A stretch of 64,000 nucleotides of DNA from Bacteroidota bacterium (GTDB lineage: Bacteria; Bacteroidota; JABWAT01): the NCBI GenBank assembly GCA_017303995.1, contig JAFLBE010000015.1, positions 1 through 64,000 of the forward strand, given 5' to 3'. Below the pieces are notes generated by a model. That model did no database searches. It saw only the letters and a list, made by a program, of their open reading frames with translations, and was not told the origin of the DNA. The translations under genes were made by a program, and so were the position numbers. Shown piece by piece: positions 43,466 to 51,998 of this stretch. Within the stretch, counting starts at the first letter, position 1. The number at the start of each line of letters is the position of its first letter.

Positions 43466-43500
43466 AAAAAAAAACCCGGGCTCATCACCCGGGTTTTTTT
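43466..43500. terminator. Bidirectional intrinsic terminator
   Basis: Stem ACCCGGG/CCCGGGT with loop CTCATCA (43474-43494), flanked by nine A and seven T, shared by the convergent genes 42513-43430 and 43522-44133. The same stem and loop recur at 44204-44224. Confidence 0.88.
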
Positions 43501-43521
43501 AAAATCAGCTTCTCAAAATTC

Positions 43522-44133
43522 TCACTGAAATTTGACGTCAAAAACACCATACTCAAAAGTTTTTGTCGTGATTTTATTTTCAGCATCTTTATTAAATGCA
43601 GTAAAAGAAAACGTCCCGGAAGCAATTTTATTGGTTAAATCGAGGGTTTTCAGATTTATCTTACCTTTGTAGGTGATACCGTCTGGTGAATAAAGTTTTC
43701 CGTTTTCATAAGACAATGAGCCTTCAACCTGATAAAATGCAGCCCAGGCAGAATTAAATGAAGATCCGTCCGTACGGACACCGATATTGTATTCACCGGG
43801 TTTATCTGCATAAATCCCAATTGTAAACGCATCGGCACCGGGTTTGAATGTTGAAAAGCTATATTTAGCTCTCACTCCGGTAATGACAAGGCCATTTCCG
43901 GTTCTGGCTGCCTGAATGGAGGCATAAGGAACTGGAATCGGAATGCCAGCCTGAATACCTGCGGCCCAGGCTTCGTTTTTATCAATGACCGCACCCATGG
44001 TATTCTGACCTGTGTTGGTTTCAGCAACACCACTGGATGTTATGGGATCGTCACTGTTATTTGTTGTGTTTTCGCAGGAGAGTGAAAAGGCAATTGAAAT
44101 AAAAAGTAAAATTGAAAAGTTAAATCTTGACAT
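43522..44133 (-). CDS. Small lipoprotein (DUF6252-like), paralogue A
   Basis: A 203-residue predicted lipoprotein, lipid on C20 of AFSLSC. The start at 44133, preceded by AGAGGAA, is chosen over the longer frame to 44199. It shares with the next gene the order: Asn/Asp-rich linker, NTMGAVID..WAAG, a strand-rich middle, KIASGTFSFTAFNKDAENK, and a terminal FEYGVFDVKF. This order resembles the DUF6252 lipoprotein family of Bacteroidota, which has no known function. Each paralogue is followed by an identical terminator stem-loop, so gene and terminator were duplicated together. Confidence 0.72.
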   Translation of the reverse strand: MSRFNFSILLFISIAFSLSCENTTNNSDDPITSSGVAETNTGQNTMGAVIDKNEAWAAGIQAGIPIPVPYASIQAARTGNGLVITGVRAKYSFSTFKPGADAFTIGIYADKPGEYNIGVRTDGSSFNSAWAAFYQVEGSLSYENGKLYSPDGITYKGKINLKTLDLTNKIASGTFSFTAFNKDAENKITTKTFEYGVFDVKFQ

Positions 44134-44197
44134 GGTTCCTCTGTAAATAAAAGACAAAAATAGCGGATAATTCGGAGAAACACTCTTTTTTAGAAAC

Positions 44198-44224
44198 AAA
44201 AAAACCCGGGCTCATCACCCGGGT
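44198..44224 (-). terminator. Intrinsic terminator of the second lipoprotein gene
   Basis: Stem ACCCGGG/CCCGGGT, loop TGATGAG on the minus strand, followed by seven U. Its 21-bp core is identical to the terminator at 43474-43494. Confidence 0.85.
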
Positions 44225-44249
44225 CTCAACAAACAAGGCAAAAAACAGA

Positions 44250-44849
44250 TCAGTTATACACGATATCGAATACACCATTGGTAATGGTAACATATGACTT
44301 GGCGCTGGTAGCCGGATCGGTATATTCACCTTTAAAGTTGAACGTACCTGATACGATTTTGGCTGTTTTATCAAATTTTGTTAAGGTAAAACTTCCTACT
44401 GCAGATTCGGCTGTAGTGTAATAAATCTTCGTAGTTGAAGTTGCACCTGTTGATTCAGTTTTGGTATAAACTGCCCAGCTATTTCCGGTTCCACCATAAT
44501 TACCAATCGGGTAAGTTCCAGGTGCATTTGCTTTTACAAAAATCTGAATGGTTTCAGATGTTGAGGCAAAGGTTGTGGTGTTGTAATTTACTTTAAATCC
44601 GTAAACATAAACATACTCACCAGTGACTGAACCATAAGCTGGTTTCACAGCACCGACAGGTACTGAATAACCGGCGACCCATCCAGCACCATCAATAGTT
44701 GCTCCCATGGTTCCTGCACCGGTTTGGGTTGCGGGTACACCGCCTCCGCCGACAGGACCACTGTCTTTGTCTTTATCTTCTTCATTGTCGCAACCCAGCA
44801 TAAGTGAAAGGCTGGATATAACGAGTAAACTTAGTAATACTTTTTTCAT
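44250..44849 (-). CDS. Small lipoprotein (DUF6252-like), paralogue B
   Basis: A 199-residue predicted lipoprotein with lipobox SLMLGC (C20), an acidic/lysine stretch (EEDKDKDS) and a Gly-rich linker. The mature part mirrors paralogue A: GAGTMGATIDGAGWVAG, a beta-rich middle, KTAKIVSGTFNFKGEY and ITNGVFDIVY. An AAGGAG ribosome-binding site 6 bases before the ATG at 44849 fixes the start against the longer frame. It has its own terminator, so the two paralogues are probably separate units. Function unknown. Confidence 0.75.
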   Translation of the reverse strand: MKKVLLSLLVISSLSLMLGCDNEEDKDKDSGPVGGGGVPATQTGAGTMGATIDGAGWVAGYSVPVGAVKPAYGSVTGEYVYVYGFKVNYNTTTFASTSETIQIFVKANAPGTYPIGNYGGTGNSWAVYTKTESTGATSTTKIYYTTAESAVGSFTLTKFDKTAKIVSGTFNFKGEYTDPATSAKSYVTITNGVFDIVYN

Positions 44850-44994
44850 GTGACTCTCCTTTTTTGAATACGAAGTAAAATTACGGTGAATTTCAGTCCC
44901 AAAAATCACCCGAAAAGGGGATAACTGAATTTATTCCTTTTTATGTGACGACCATCAAGTCTAAAAAAGTGAAAAGACAGTCAGTAGTTCTTTT

Positions 44995-46950
44995 TTATTT
45001 TATTCCTTCCGTCACACCCGGCCAGGTGTCGCTTCTGAATGGGTTTGCAGGCAATCCGGCACGGTTGACCAGATTTACAATGGGGTAACCATCCCAGCCA
45101 TAACGAACAGCAGCCGGTTGAGAGATCGCCGGATGTTTCAGAACAACCGTCTCACCTTCAATCCAGGCTTTTGCCCACCTGAAAACCTGATCAGATCCTG
45201 CAATTGCAAATCCTTTTGGCGCATATCCGTCTTTGGTTTTGAGCCCGGCAGCGAATTTGAAATGAATTCTGAGCGTATCATGGCGGATTTCAATACTGTC
45301 TGCCATGGGTCCTGAAGCAAGGGTGGTGTCTTTATAAATCAGACTTGCAGCCTGAAGCGCAAGGCGCCGGCCAACTTCCTGTTTATTTTTCGGATGGATG
45401 TCAACACTGTCGCCGATATCAATTGCTACGGCCATTCCGGTATTGGGCAGAGAAAGCGCCATTGTTTGTGCTTCTCTAAGTTCAGCCCAGGCGCTTCCGA
45501 CCGGAACCCAGGTCGGATTTGTAAAGTTGGCAAGCTGGACAAAGAAAAACGGAACGTCACCAATTCCCCAGGTTTTGCGCCAGTCAGTAATCAGATCTGA
45601 AAAAACCTTTCGGTATTGAATTGCCCGGCCCACATTCGATTCTCCCTGATACCAAATCACACCTTTGATTGGGTAAGGTTTGACAGGGGCAATCATGCCG
45701 TTGAACAAAACCGTTATCTGATTGGGGTCATTTGATGATCCGGGTGGCTGAGCAAAGTCTTTACCCTGATATCCAATTGCATATTCCCAGTCACCATCCA
45801 ATAAAATCTTTTCTCCGGCCGGATTTTGCATCCAGATTTCACCGGGATTTGCCCACAACCCTGCGCCACCACCGGTATCAATTACCCGAATCGTAATCTG
45901 ATGCACACCGGCTTCAGCTTTGGCAACCACATAAGTCCGCCAATCCATATAACCGAAAGTTGTACCGAGAACCTGATTATCCCAGAAGGAATTGTCAACA
46001 TCATCAATGGGTCCGAGCCGAACAACCACACGCTGACCTGCCCAGGTTTCGGGAATCGTCACTTTTTTGCGGAGCCAGATAATGCCGTCAAAGTTCGGAA
46101 TTCCGTTTTCTTCAACGTTTCCGGGCACTTTGATCGATTTCCAGCTGGCTTTTGAGTCGGGTTTGAGTGCAGAAAGACCAATTTTATCTTTTTCTTTAAC
46201 GCCGTCAAGCCAAAGGTTTTGTTCAGCCTTGAACGCTGAATCAACACCTGCTTTATCGAACCCTGATTTCTCATCAATCTTTTTCAGTGCATCAGCAAAA
46301 TCAGGATTTGCAGACAAGGTGGATTTGCTCGTCCATGCTTCGGCAATGGTTCCACCCCAGGATGAGTGAATAATTCCGATTGGCACACCGGCTACCGGCT
46401 GAATATTCCGGGCAAAGAAAAAAGCAGTTGCAGAAAATCCCGGAAGTGTTGAAGAATCGCAGGCCATCCAACCCTTTGTGGTTGGTGTTGCTGACGGGGT
46501 ATAAGCAGTGGCTCTTTCAATGGTAATAAACCGGATGTTGGGGTTGGTTCCGCTTTTAATTTCTTCCTGATAATTTTTTACTTTTCCCCAGCCGGCAATG
46601 GGCATTTCCATGTTTGACTGTCCGGATGCCAGATAAACATCACCGGTAATCAGATCGGAAAATGAATAAGTGGTGTCTTTGGCGATGACAGAAAGCGAAG
46701 TGGTATCACCGGCGTCAAGAGCGGGAAACCAGACTATCCAGGCCGAATCCTGCCCGGCAATGGTTGATCTCGATTCATCCCCAAGGCTTACTTCAACCGT
46801 TTTTCCTGGCGAGGCAAGTCCCCAAACGGGAATGTCGGCATTTCGCTGAAGAATGGCATGGTTGCTGAAAAGCGGACTTACTTTCACTATTTCAGCGGGT
46901 TCTGGCTGGCAGGCAGCCAATAAAAGGAAAAGAGGAAGAATTCGGTACAT
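44995..46950 (-). CDS. Sialate O-acetylesterase-like lipoprotein
   Basis: A 651-residue exported SGNH-type esterase. The ATG at 46950 starts a short lipoprotein signal (LLLAAC, lipid on C14); the frame to 47067 is ignored. The catalytic block I is ASGQSNMEMP (serine in GQSN) near residue 105, a second block is IIHSSWGGTIAEAW, a galactose-binding-like beta insert lies at about 235-400, and IKGVIWYQGESNV and the terminal D..H-bearing region (DSVDIHPKNKQEVGRRLA) complete the fold. Family members deacetylate sialic acids or other acetylated sugars. No sialic-acid catabolism genes lie nearby, so the substrate is open. Confidence 0.87.
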   Translation of the reverse strand: MYRILPLFLLLAACQPEPAEIVKVSPLFSNHAILQRNADIPVWGLASPGKTVEVSLGDESRSTIAGQDSAWIVWFPALDAGDTTSLSVIAKDTTYSFSDLITGDVYLASGQSNMEMPIAGWGKVKNYQEEIKSGTNPNIRFITIERATAYTPSATPTTKGWMACDSSTLPGFSATAFFFARNIQPVAGVPIGIIHSSWGGTIAEAWTSKSTLSANPDFADALKKIDEKSGFDKAGVDSAFKAEQNLWLDGVKEKDKIGLSALKPDSKASWKSIKVPGNVEENGIPNFDGIIWLRKKVTIPETWAGQRVVVRLGPIDDVDNSFWDNQVLGTTFGYMDWRTYVVAKAEAGVHQITIRVIDTGGGAGLWANPGEIWMQNPAGEKILLDGDWEYAIGYQGKDFAQPPGSSNDPNQITVLFNGMIAPVKPYPIKGVIWYQGESNVGRAIQYRKVFSDLITDWRKTWGIGDVPFFFVQLANFTNPTWVPVGSAWAELREAQTMALSLPNTGMAVAIDIGDSVDIHPKNKQEVGRRLALQAASLIYKDTTLASGPMADSIEIRHDTLRIHFKFAAGLKTKDGYAPKGFAIAGSDQVFRWAKAWIEGETVVLKHPAISQPAAVRYGWDGYPIVNLVNRAGLPANPFRSDTWPGVTEGIK

Positions 46951-47126
46951 CGTTTTGCCCTGAAGGTTAAAAATATAAAGGTATGAAATACTTCTGAAAA
47001 ATGCGGAATTCAATTTTCCCGTCGGGCGGGAAAAGGCAGTTCTCCCGCAGATTGCGCAGATTTTCACGGAAGAATCGAAAATCGAGGTCTTCGCTTCACC
47101 CGACTTGTAACTATTTCCTCTCCCCT

Positions 47127-47161
47127 GTACAACGTACCACGTATCACGTACAACGTATTTT
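47127..47161 (+). repeat. Five-unit heptamer-period array, word GTAYNAC
   Basis: Units such as GTACAAC and GTATCAC, just upstream of the typA promoter. Confidence 0.8.
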
Positions 47162-47181
47162 GTTCCCTTTTCTGCATCCGG

Positions 47182-47213
47182 TTCGGAAAAAAAACAAAGA
47201 ATCCGTACCTTTG
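47182..47213 (+). promoter_or_regulatory. Candidate promoter for typA
   Basis: TACCTTTG (47206-47213) fits the Bacteroidota -7 consensus exactly; TTCG (47182-47185) stands 20 bases upstream in place of TTTG. It lies 26 bp before the start codon. Confidence 0.6.
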
Positions 47214-47239
47214 TCGCTATTCAAAAAATTCAGGTTTGT

Positions 47240-49081
47240 ATGCAAAGACGGGATGATATCCGAAATATCGCAATTATTGCTCACGTAGATCACGGTAAGA
47301 CCACGCTGGTAGATGCCATTCTCCAGCAAACCGGAACCTTCCGGGAAAACCAAAAAATTGAACGCCGGGTCATGGATTCCAATGATCTGGAAAAAGAACG
47401 CGGCATTACTATTTTCAGTAAAAATGCCTCCTTCCATTATAAAGACCACAAAATCAACATTGTGGATACGCCGGGTCACGCTGACTTTGGTGGTGAAGTT
47501 GAACGGATTCTCTCAATGGTTGATGGAGTTCTTCTCCTGGTTGACGCTTTTGAAGGTCCGATGCCCCAGACCAAATATGTGTTAAGAAAATCTCTTGAAG
47601 CCGGCCTTAAGGTTATGGTTGTGGTCAACAAGATTGACCGCCCGAGAAGCCGCCCTGTTGAAGTGCATGACATGGTTCTTGATTTGTTCATTGAACTTGG
47701 TGCACACGAAGATCAGCTTGATTTCCCTTACGTTTTTGCTTCAGCCAAACTCGGATTTGCCAAGCACAAGATTGACGATCCGGAAGAAAACGTTTTCCCG
47801 CTGCTCGACAAAATCATCACCGAAATTCCGGCTCCGATTGCCCATATTGATGAAAATTTCCAGATGCTGGTGACTTCCATCAATTATAATGAATACCTTG
47901 GCCGTGTGGCTGTTGGTAAAATTTATAAGGGAACTGTGAAATCGGGACAGCAGGTTGCCCGAATCCGTTCTGACGGAAAAATCAGCCAGTTTAAAATTGC
48001 CAAACTGTTCGGCTTTGAAAAACTGACCCGTGTTGAAATTGATTCAGCTTCAGCCGGTGATATTGTTGCACTTGCAGGTATCGAAGATATTACCATTGGT
48101 GAAACACTGGCCGATCTTGATAACCCGATTGCACTTCCGTTTACTGCAATTGACCAGCCAACAATGACCATGAACTTCATGGTTAACAACTCCCCTTTCG
48201 CAGGAAAAGAAGGAAAGTTTGTAACGAGCCGTCACCTTCGTGATCGTTTGTACAAAGAATTGCTTTCAAACCTGGCCCTTAAAGTTGAAGACACGGTTTC
48301 TGCAGATGTGTTTGAAGTTTCAGGTCGTGGTGAACTTCACCTTTCGATCCTGATTGAAACCATGCGCCGTGAAGGATTTGAGTTTGCAGTTTCTGCACCG
48401 GTTGTTATCCTTCGTGAAATTGAAGGCAAGCAATGTGAGCCGATCGAAGAACTCATCTGTGATGTTCCTGAAGGTTCAATGGGCGTTGTGATCGAGAAAC
48501 TCGGTCAGCGTAAAGCTGAAATGATGAATATGCACCACATTTCTGATGTGACAATTCGTCTTACCTTCCACATTCCAACCCGCGGTTTACTTGGTTACTC
48601 AAATGAATTCAAAACGGATACCCGTGGCGAAGGCATCATGACCCACACCATTCACGGTTATGAACCGTTCAAAGGTGAAATCAAGGGAAGAAAAGCCGGT
48701 GCGCTGATTGCTATGGAACATGGTGATGCAAACGGTTATGCACTTTCAAATCTCGATGATCGTGGTATTTTCTTTATCAGAGTGGGTACACCAATTTACC
48801 CGGGAATGGTTGTTGGCGAAAACAGCCGTGAATTTGATATTGTTGTGAACCTGAACAAGGCTAAAAAACTCAGCAACATGCGTGCTTCAGGTACTGATGA
48901 TGCCCTGAAAATTACACCTCCACGGGTTCTGACCCTTGAAGAAGCGCTTGAGTGGATCAATGACGATGAGTTGATTGAAGTGACTCCGCAATCCATCCGC
49001 CTCAGAAAACGGGTTCTCGATGAGAACGAACGGAAAATCTGGGATAAGAAGAGAAAATCTTCATCTGAAATCAATTCATAA
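47240..49081 (+). CDS. typA: Translational GTPase TypA/BipA
   Basis: A 613-residue ribosome-associated GTPase of the EF-G superfamily, involved in ribosome assembly and stress growth. It has G1 AHVDHGKTT (14-22), the switch ERGITIFSKN, G3 DTPGHADFGGE (near 76), and G4 NKIDR (near 132), then a beta-barrel domain II, two alpha/beta domains (III and V), and the TypA-specific C-terminal domain with RGLLGYSNEFKTDTRGEGIM. The length is typical. It is a single-gene unit with its own promoter and terminator. Confidence 0.97.
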   Translation: MQRRDDIRNIAIIAHVDHGKTTLVDAILQQTGTFRENQKIERRVMDSNDLEKERGITIFSKNASFHYKDHKINIVDTPGHADFGGEVERILSMVDGVLLLVDAFEGPMPQTKYVLRKSLEAGLKVMVVVNKIDRPRSRPVEVHDMVLDLFIELGAHEDQLDFPYVFASAKLGFAKHKIDDPEENVFPLLDKIITEIPAPIAHIDENFQMLVTSINYNEYLGRVAVGKIYKGTVKSGQQVARIRSDGKISQFKIAKLFGFEKLTRVEIDSASAGDIVALAGIEDITIGETLADLDNPIALPFTAIDQPTMTMNFMVNNSPFAGKEGKFVTSRHLRDRLYKELLSNLALKVEDTVSADVFEVSGRGELHLSILIETMRREGFEFAVSAPVVILREIEGKQCEPIEELICDVPEGSMGVVIEKLGQRKAEMMNMHHISDVTIRLTFHIPTRGLLGYSNEFKTDTRGEGIMTHTIHGYEPFKGEIKGRKAGALIAMEHGDANGYALSNLDDRGIFFIRVGTPIYPGMVVGENSREFDIVVNLNKAKKLSNMRASGTDDALKITPPRVLTLEEALEWINDDELIEVTPQSIRLRKRVLDENERKIWDKKRKSSSEINS

Positions 49082-49083
49082 AT

Positions 49084-49113
49084 AAAAAAGCCCGTCAAAT
49101 GACGGGCTTTTTT
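49084..49113. terminator. Bidirectional terminator between typA and a LamG gene
   Basis: Stem GCCCGTC/GACGGGC, loop AAAT, flanked by six A and six T. The last bases overlap the stop codon of the convergent LamG gene (49112). Confidence 0.9.
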
Positions 49114-50551
49114 ATTTCCACCCGCCTTCATGGTATAATGAATCAATCTGGGCTTCAGTCAGGGCGTAGTTGTAAATTTTTAAATCATCGAGTTCCCCGG
49201 TCATTCCCACTCCAATAACCGCTGGAAGGGAGGAGTGCACCAATCTGACTGCTTTTCCGTTCACTCTCTCATTCAGGTAGGGTTGAAATGCAGGTCTTGA
49301 ATCTATAAATATTTTCATGTCTTTAAATGACTTGAATACGCCCGTTACCATATGCCATTTACCATCTGCAACAAATTTGTTAGAAATAACAGTTTTTCGG
49401 TAGGTGAATCCCAAACCGGCACCATCTCCAAGCTGAAAGTTAAAAAACCCATTACTGTAATTGACTTTAAAACCGTAATATGGGAACTCGGGGATAAGGA
49501 AATCGGAAACCAGAACGCAAAACTCAAACCCAAAGATTTGGTTTATAGAATGTCTTCGTACAACTGGTTTTGCATAATTTGTCCGGATCCAGAAATTAAT
49601 AACAAAGGGTACATCAACCGTGTTAAAAACATCGCCTAGAAAAATGTTCGATTCTTTATTTAATTTTACTGCACCATTTATTTTTCCAAACCGATCAGGA
49701 ATAAAGGTGACTTTATTGGCCTTGCCATGATGATTATTTCCCGAATGATCCTTTGCATTTCCGTCCAGCGGATACCAAACCAGGAGTTGTTTTTTAATTG
49801 GATTAATCGGTTCAAGCTGGATTTCTGCCGATCGGGTTCTCAGAATTTCATTTTCGGAAATGTTGCAGACAAGTGTGGTATCCTTATAATCAGGACTTTT
49901 AATTGTAAATGAAACAGTTTTGGGTTTGGAATCCCGTGGAATCAGGTTCTTTTGTGTTTCCCTTGTTAAATAGGTCAGGGAAACCGGGGTACCATCAATA
50001 CTTTTTAAAAGCGTTCCGTCAACAAAGAAAAGAGAATCTGTCTGATTATTCAAAGCCTTGACAGAAAGCTGAATGGAAGCTCCCCCCGGATTTTCATCCA
50101 GAATTTTTTCCAGGGAATCTTTAAGCGAAGTCCTGACAACTGATCCCCTTTCAGTTTTTAAGGTTATCAGTTGGTTTGGAGAAATAAAAAATCGGGGTGG
50201 TGCTGAAAACTCCAACAGAAGAGTTTCAGCTTCATCCCAGAAAACAACCGGGTCAATCAGGTAAGAACCGGCAGGAAGAGATACCGGGATTGAAGCAAAC
50301 CAGGAGCCCTCCCTGAGAAGCTGAACTTTAAAATTAGAGAGAACTTTTTCCCCGGTTGGTTTCCGGATGGTAATAAAAACAAATGCTTTCGAAAAGCTTC
50401 CTGTTCTGCCTTTTGACCCAACCGTTGTTTCTAAATTGATCTGAACCTTACCCGTTTGCAAAATGGGATTGGTTGCGGGGTTTTTGCAACCCGAAAAAAT
50501 AATGGGGAAAAAGCATAAAAAGATAATGACCAGTTTAGACCAGTTGATCAT
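49112..50551 (-). CDS. LamG-domain surface lipoprotein, tandem copy 1
   Basis: A 479-residue predicted lipoprotein, lipid on C22 (FSGCKNP). The N-terminal ~240 residues are beta-rich (carbohydrate-binding-like, e.g. GSYLIDPVVFWDEAETLLLEFSAPP). The C-terminal ~220 residues form a concanavalin-like LamG/laminin-G jelly roll (VWYPLDGNAKDHSGNNHHGKA .. FWIRTNY .. GKWHMVTGVFKS .. GELDDLKIYNYALTEAQIDSLYHEGGW). It is nearly identical in its N-terminal part to the next gene. The ATG at 50551 overlaps that gene's stop as ATGA; a GTG two codons earlier is also possible. A carbohydrate-binding surface role is inferred from the fold. Confidence 0.83.
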   Translation of the reverse strand: MINWSKLVIIFLCFFPIIFSGCKNPATNPILQTGKVQINLETTVGSKGRTGSFSKAFVFITIRKPTGEKVLSNFKVQLLREGSWFASIPVSLPAGSYLIDPVVFWDEAETLLLEFSAPPRFFISPNQLITLKTERGSVVRTSLKDSLEKILDENPGGASIQLSVKALNNQTDSLFFVDGTLLKSIDGTPVSLTYLTRETQKNLIPRDSKPKTVSFTIKSPDYKDTTLVCNISENEILRTRSAEIQLEPINPIKKQLLVWYPLDGNAKDHSGNNHHGKANKVTFIPDRFGKINGAVKLNKESNIFLGDVFNTVDVPFVINFWIRTNYAKPVVRRHSINQIFGFEFCVLVSDFLIPEFPYYGFKVNYSNGFFNFQLGDGAGLGFTYRKTVISNKFVADGKWHMVTGVFKSFKDMKIFIDSRPAFQPYLNERVNGKAVRLVHSSLPAVIGVGMTGELDDLKIYNYALTEAQIDSLYHEGGWK

Positions 50552-51969
50552 TTCCACCCGCCTTCGTGGTATAAGGAATCAATTTTTTCCCTCGACAAAG
50601 CAAAGTTGTAGATTCGAAAGTCATCCAAAATACCTTCTCCCAAAGCACCAATTACGGCCGGATAAGTTGAATGCTCAAGCCGTGTGGCCTTACCATTGTA
50701 TCTTTCAGAGATATACCTGCAGTAACCTGATTGATCATTTATAAATATACTCATGTCTTTTGGCGATTTAACAACTGAGGTTATTAAATGCCATTTTCCA
50801 TCTGCTACAAATTTGCTGGAAGTGAAATTTTTTCTGTACTGGTAACCAAAACCAGCTCCGTTGCCGATACTGGTACTTATAAACCCATTAACTAACTGAA
50901 CAGTTATTCCTGAAAATACAATTGGAAGCAGATTAAAGTCGGAATCAAAAATTCGGATTGTCAATTTCTTAGCATTTATATCAGGGTCATAGTAATTGGT
51001 TTTTAGCCAAAATGAGATTGTAAATGGAATGCTAAGGTCATTAAACACATCACCAATCAGAATCTGGGAATCCTTATTGCATTTGACTGCATTTTCATCC
51101 CTCCCGAACCGGTCTTTTACATAAATGACTTGTTTCTCTTTACCATGAAATTGATTGCCCGATAAATCTTTTGCGTTTCCATTAAAAGGATACCACGCGA
51201 CCAGCTGTTTTTTTATTGGGCTTATCGGTTCAAGTTGAATTTCGGCTGATCGAGTTCTAATAATTTCATTTTCTGGAATGTTGTAGACAAGTGTGGTGTC
51301 CCTAAAATCTGGACTCTTAATTGTAAATGAAACAGTTTTGGGTTTGTAGTTTTGTGCAATCCGGATCTTTTGGGTTTCCCTGGTTAAGTAAGTCAGGGAA
51401 ACCGGAGTACCGTCAATACTTTTCAAAATCGTGCCATCAACAAAGAACAGGGAATCCATCTGATGGTTCACGGCTTTGACAGAAAGCCTAAAGGAAGCTA
51501 AATCCAGGTTTTCATCCAGAATTATTTTAAGTGAATCTGCAAGCGAAGCTCTGACAACGGATCCCCTTTCAGACTTTATGGTTTTCAATTGGTTTTGAGA
51601 AATAATAAAACGAGTTGGTGCTGAAAACTCCAACAGAAGAGACTCAGCTTCATCCCAGAAAATAACCGGGTCAATCAGATAAGAACCGGCAGGAAGAGAA
51701 ACCGGGATTGAAGCAAACCAGGTGCCTTCCCTGAGAAGCTGAACTTTAAAATTTGAGAGCACTTTTTCACCGGTTGTATTCCGTATGGTAATGAAAACAA
51801 AGGATTTTGCAAAACTTCCCGCTCTACCTTTTGAACCAACTGTTGTTTTTAAATTAATCTGAACTTTACCCGTTTGCAAAATGGGTTTGATTTTAGGGTT
51901 TTTGCAACCCGACAAAACAATAAACATTAAGCTTAATCCGGTTAAAATCAAGTTATGCCAAAATATCAT
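50548..51969 (-). CDS. LamG-domain surface lipoprotein, tandem copy 2
   Basis: A 473-residue paralogue of the previous gene, with the same architecture: lipobox LSGC (C22), a beta-rich N-terminal region (TGKVQINLKTTVGSKGR, nearly identical), and a more diverged LamG domain ending REKIDSLYHEGGWK. The two share long identical stretches up to residue ~230 and differ most in the LamG loops, a pattern suggesting domain-wise diversification. Its ATG at 51969 overlaps the relic stop codon upstream as ATGA, exactly as copy 1 overlaps copy 2, so the relic is what remains of a third member. Confidence 0.83.
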   Translation of the reverse strand: MIFWHNLILTGLSLMFIVLSGCKNPKIKPILQTGKVQINLKTTVGSKGRAGSFAKSFVFITIRNTTGEKVLSNFKVQLLREGTWFASIPVSLPAGSYLIDPVIFWDEAESLLLEFSAPTRFIISQNQLKTIKSERGSVVRASLADSLKIILDENLDLASFRLSVKAVNHQMDSLFFVDGTILKSIDGTPVSLTYLTRETQKIRIAQNYKPKTVSFTIKSPDFRDTTLVYNIPENEIIRTRSAEIQLEPISPIKKQLVAWYPFNGNAKDLSGNQFHGKEKQVIYVKDRFGRDENAVKCNKDSQILIGDVFNDLSIPFTISFWLKTNYYDPDINAKKLTIRIFDSDFNLLPIVFSGITVQLVNGFISTSIGNGAGFGYQYRKNFTSSKFVADGKWHLITSVVKSPKDMSIFINDQSGYCRYISERYNGKATRLEHSTYPAVIGALGEGILDDFRIYNFALSREKIDSLYHEGGWK

Positions 51970-51998
51970 TTCCACCCGTCTTCATCGAATAAAGAATC
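51966..51998 (-). pseudogene. C-terminal relic of a third tandem LamG gene
   Basis: The 33 bases before the copy 2 start read DSLFDEDGWK-stop, matching DSLYHEGGWK-stop at the ends of both intact copies and ending in the same ATGA overlap. Upstream homology stops at once, so the rest of the gene was deleted or replaced. Confidence 0.7.

Noticed and set aside
50552-50557. GTG as start of LamG copy 1
   Set aside because: The ATG two codons later gives the ATGA overlap seen again at copy 2; GTG remains possible but is less likely.
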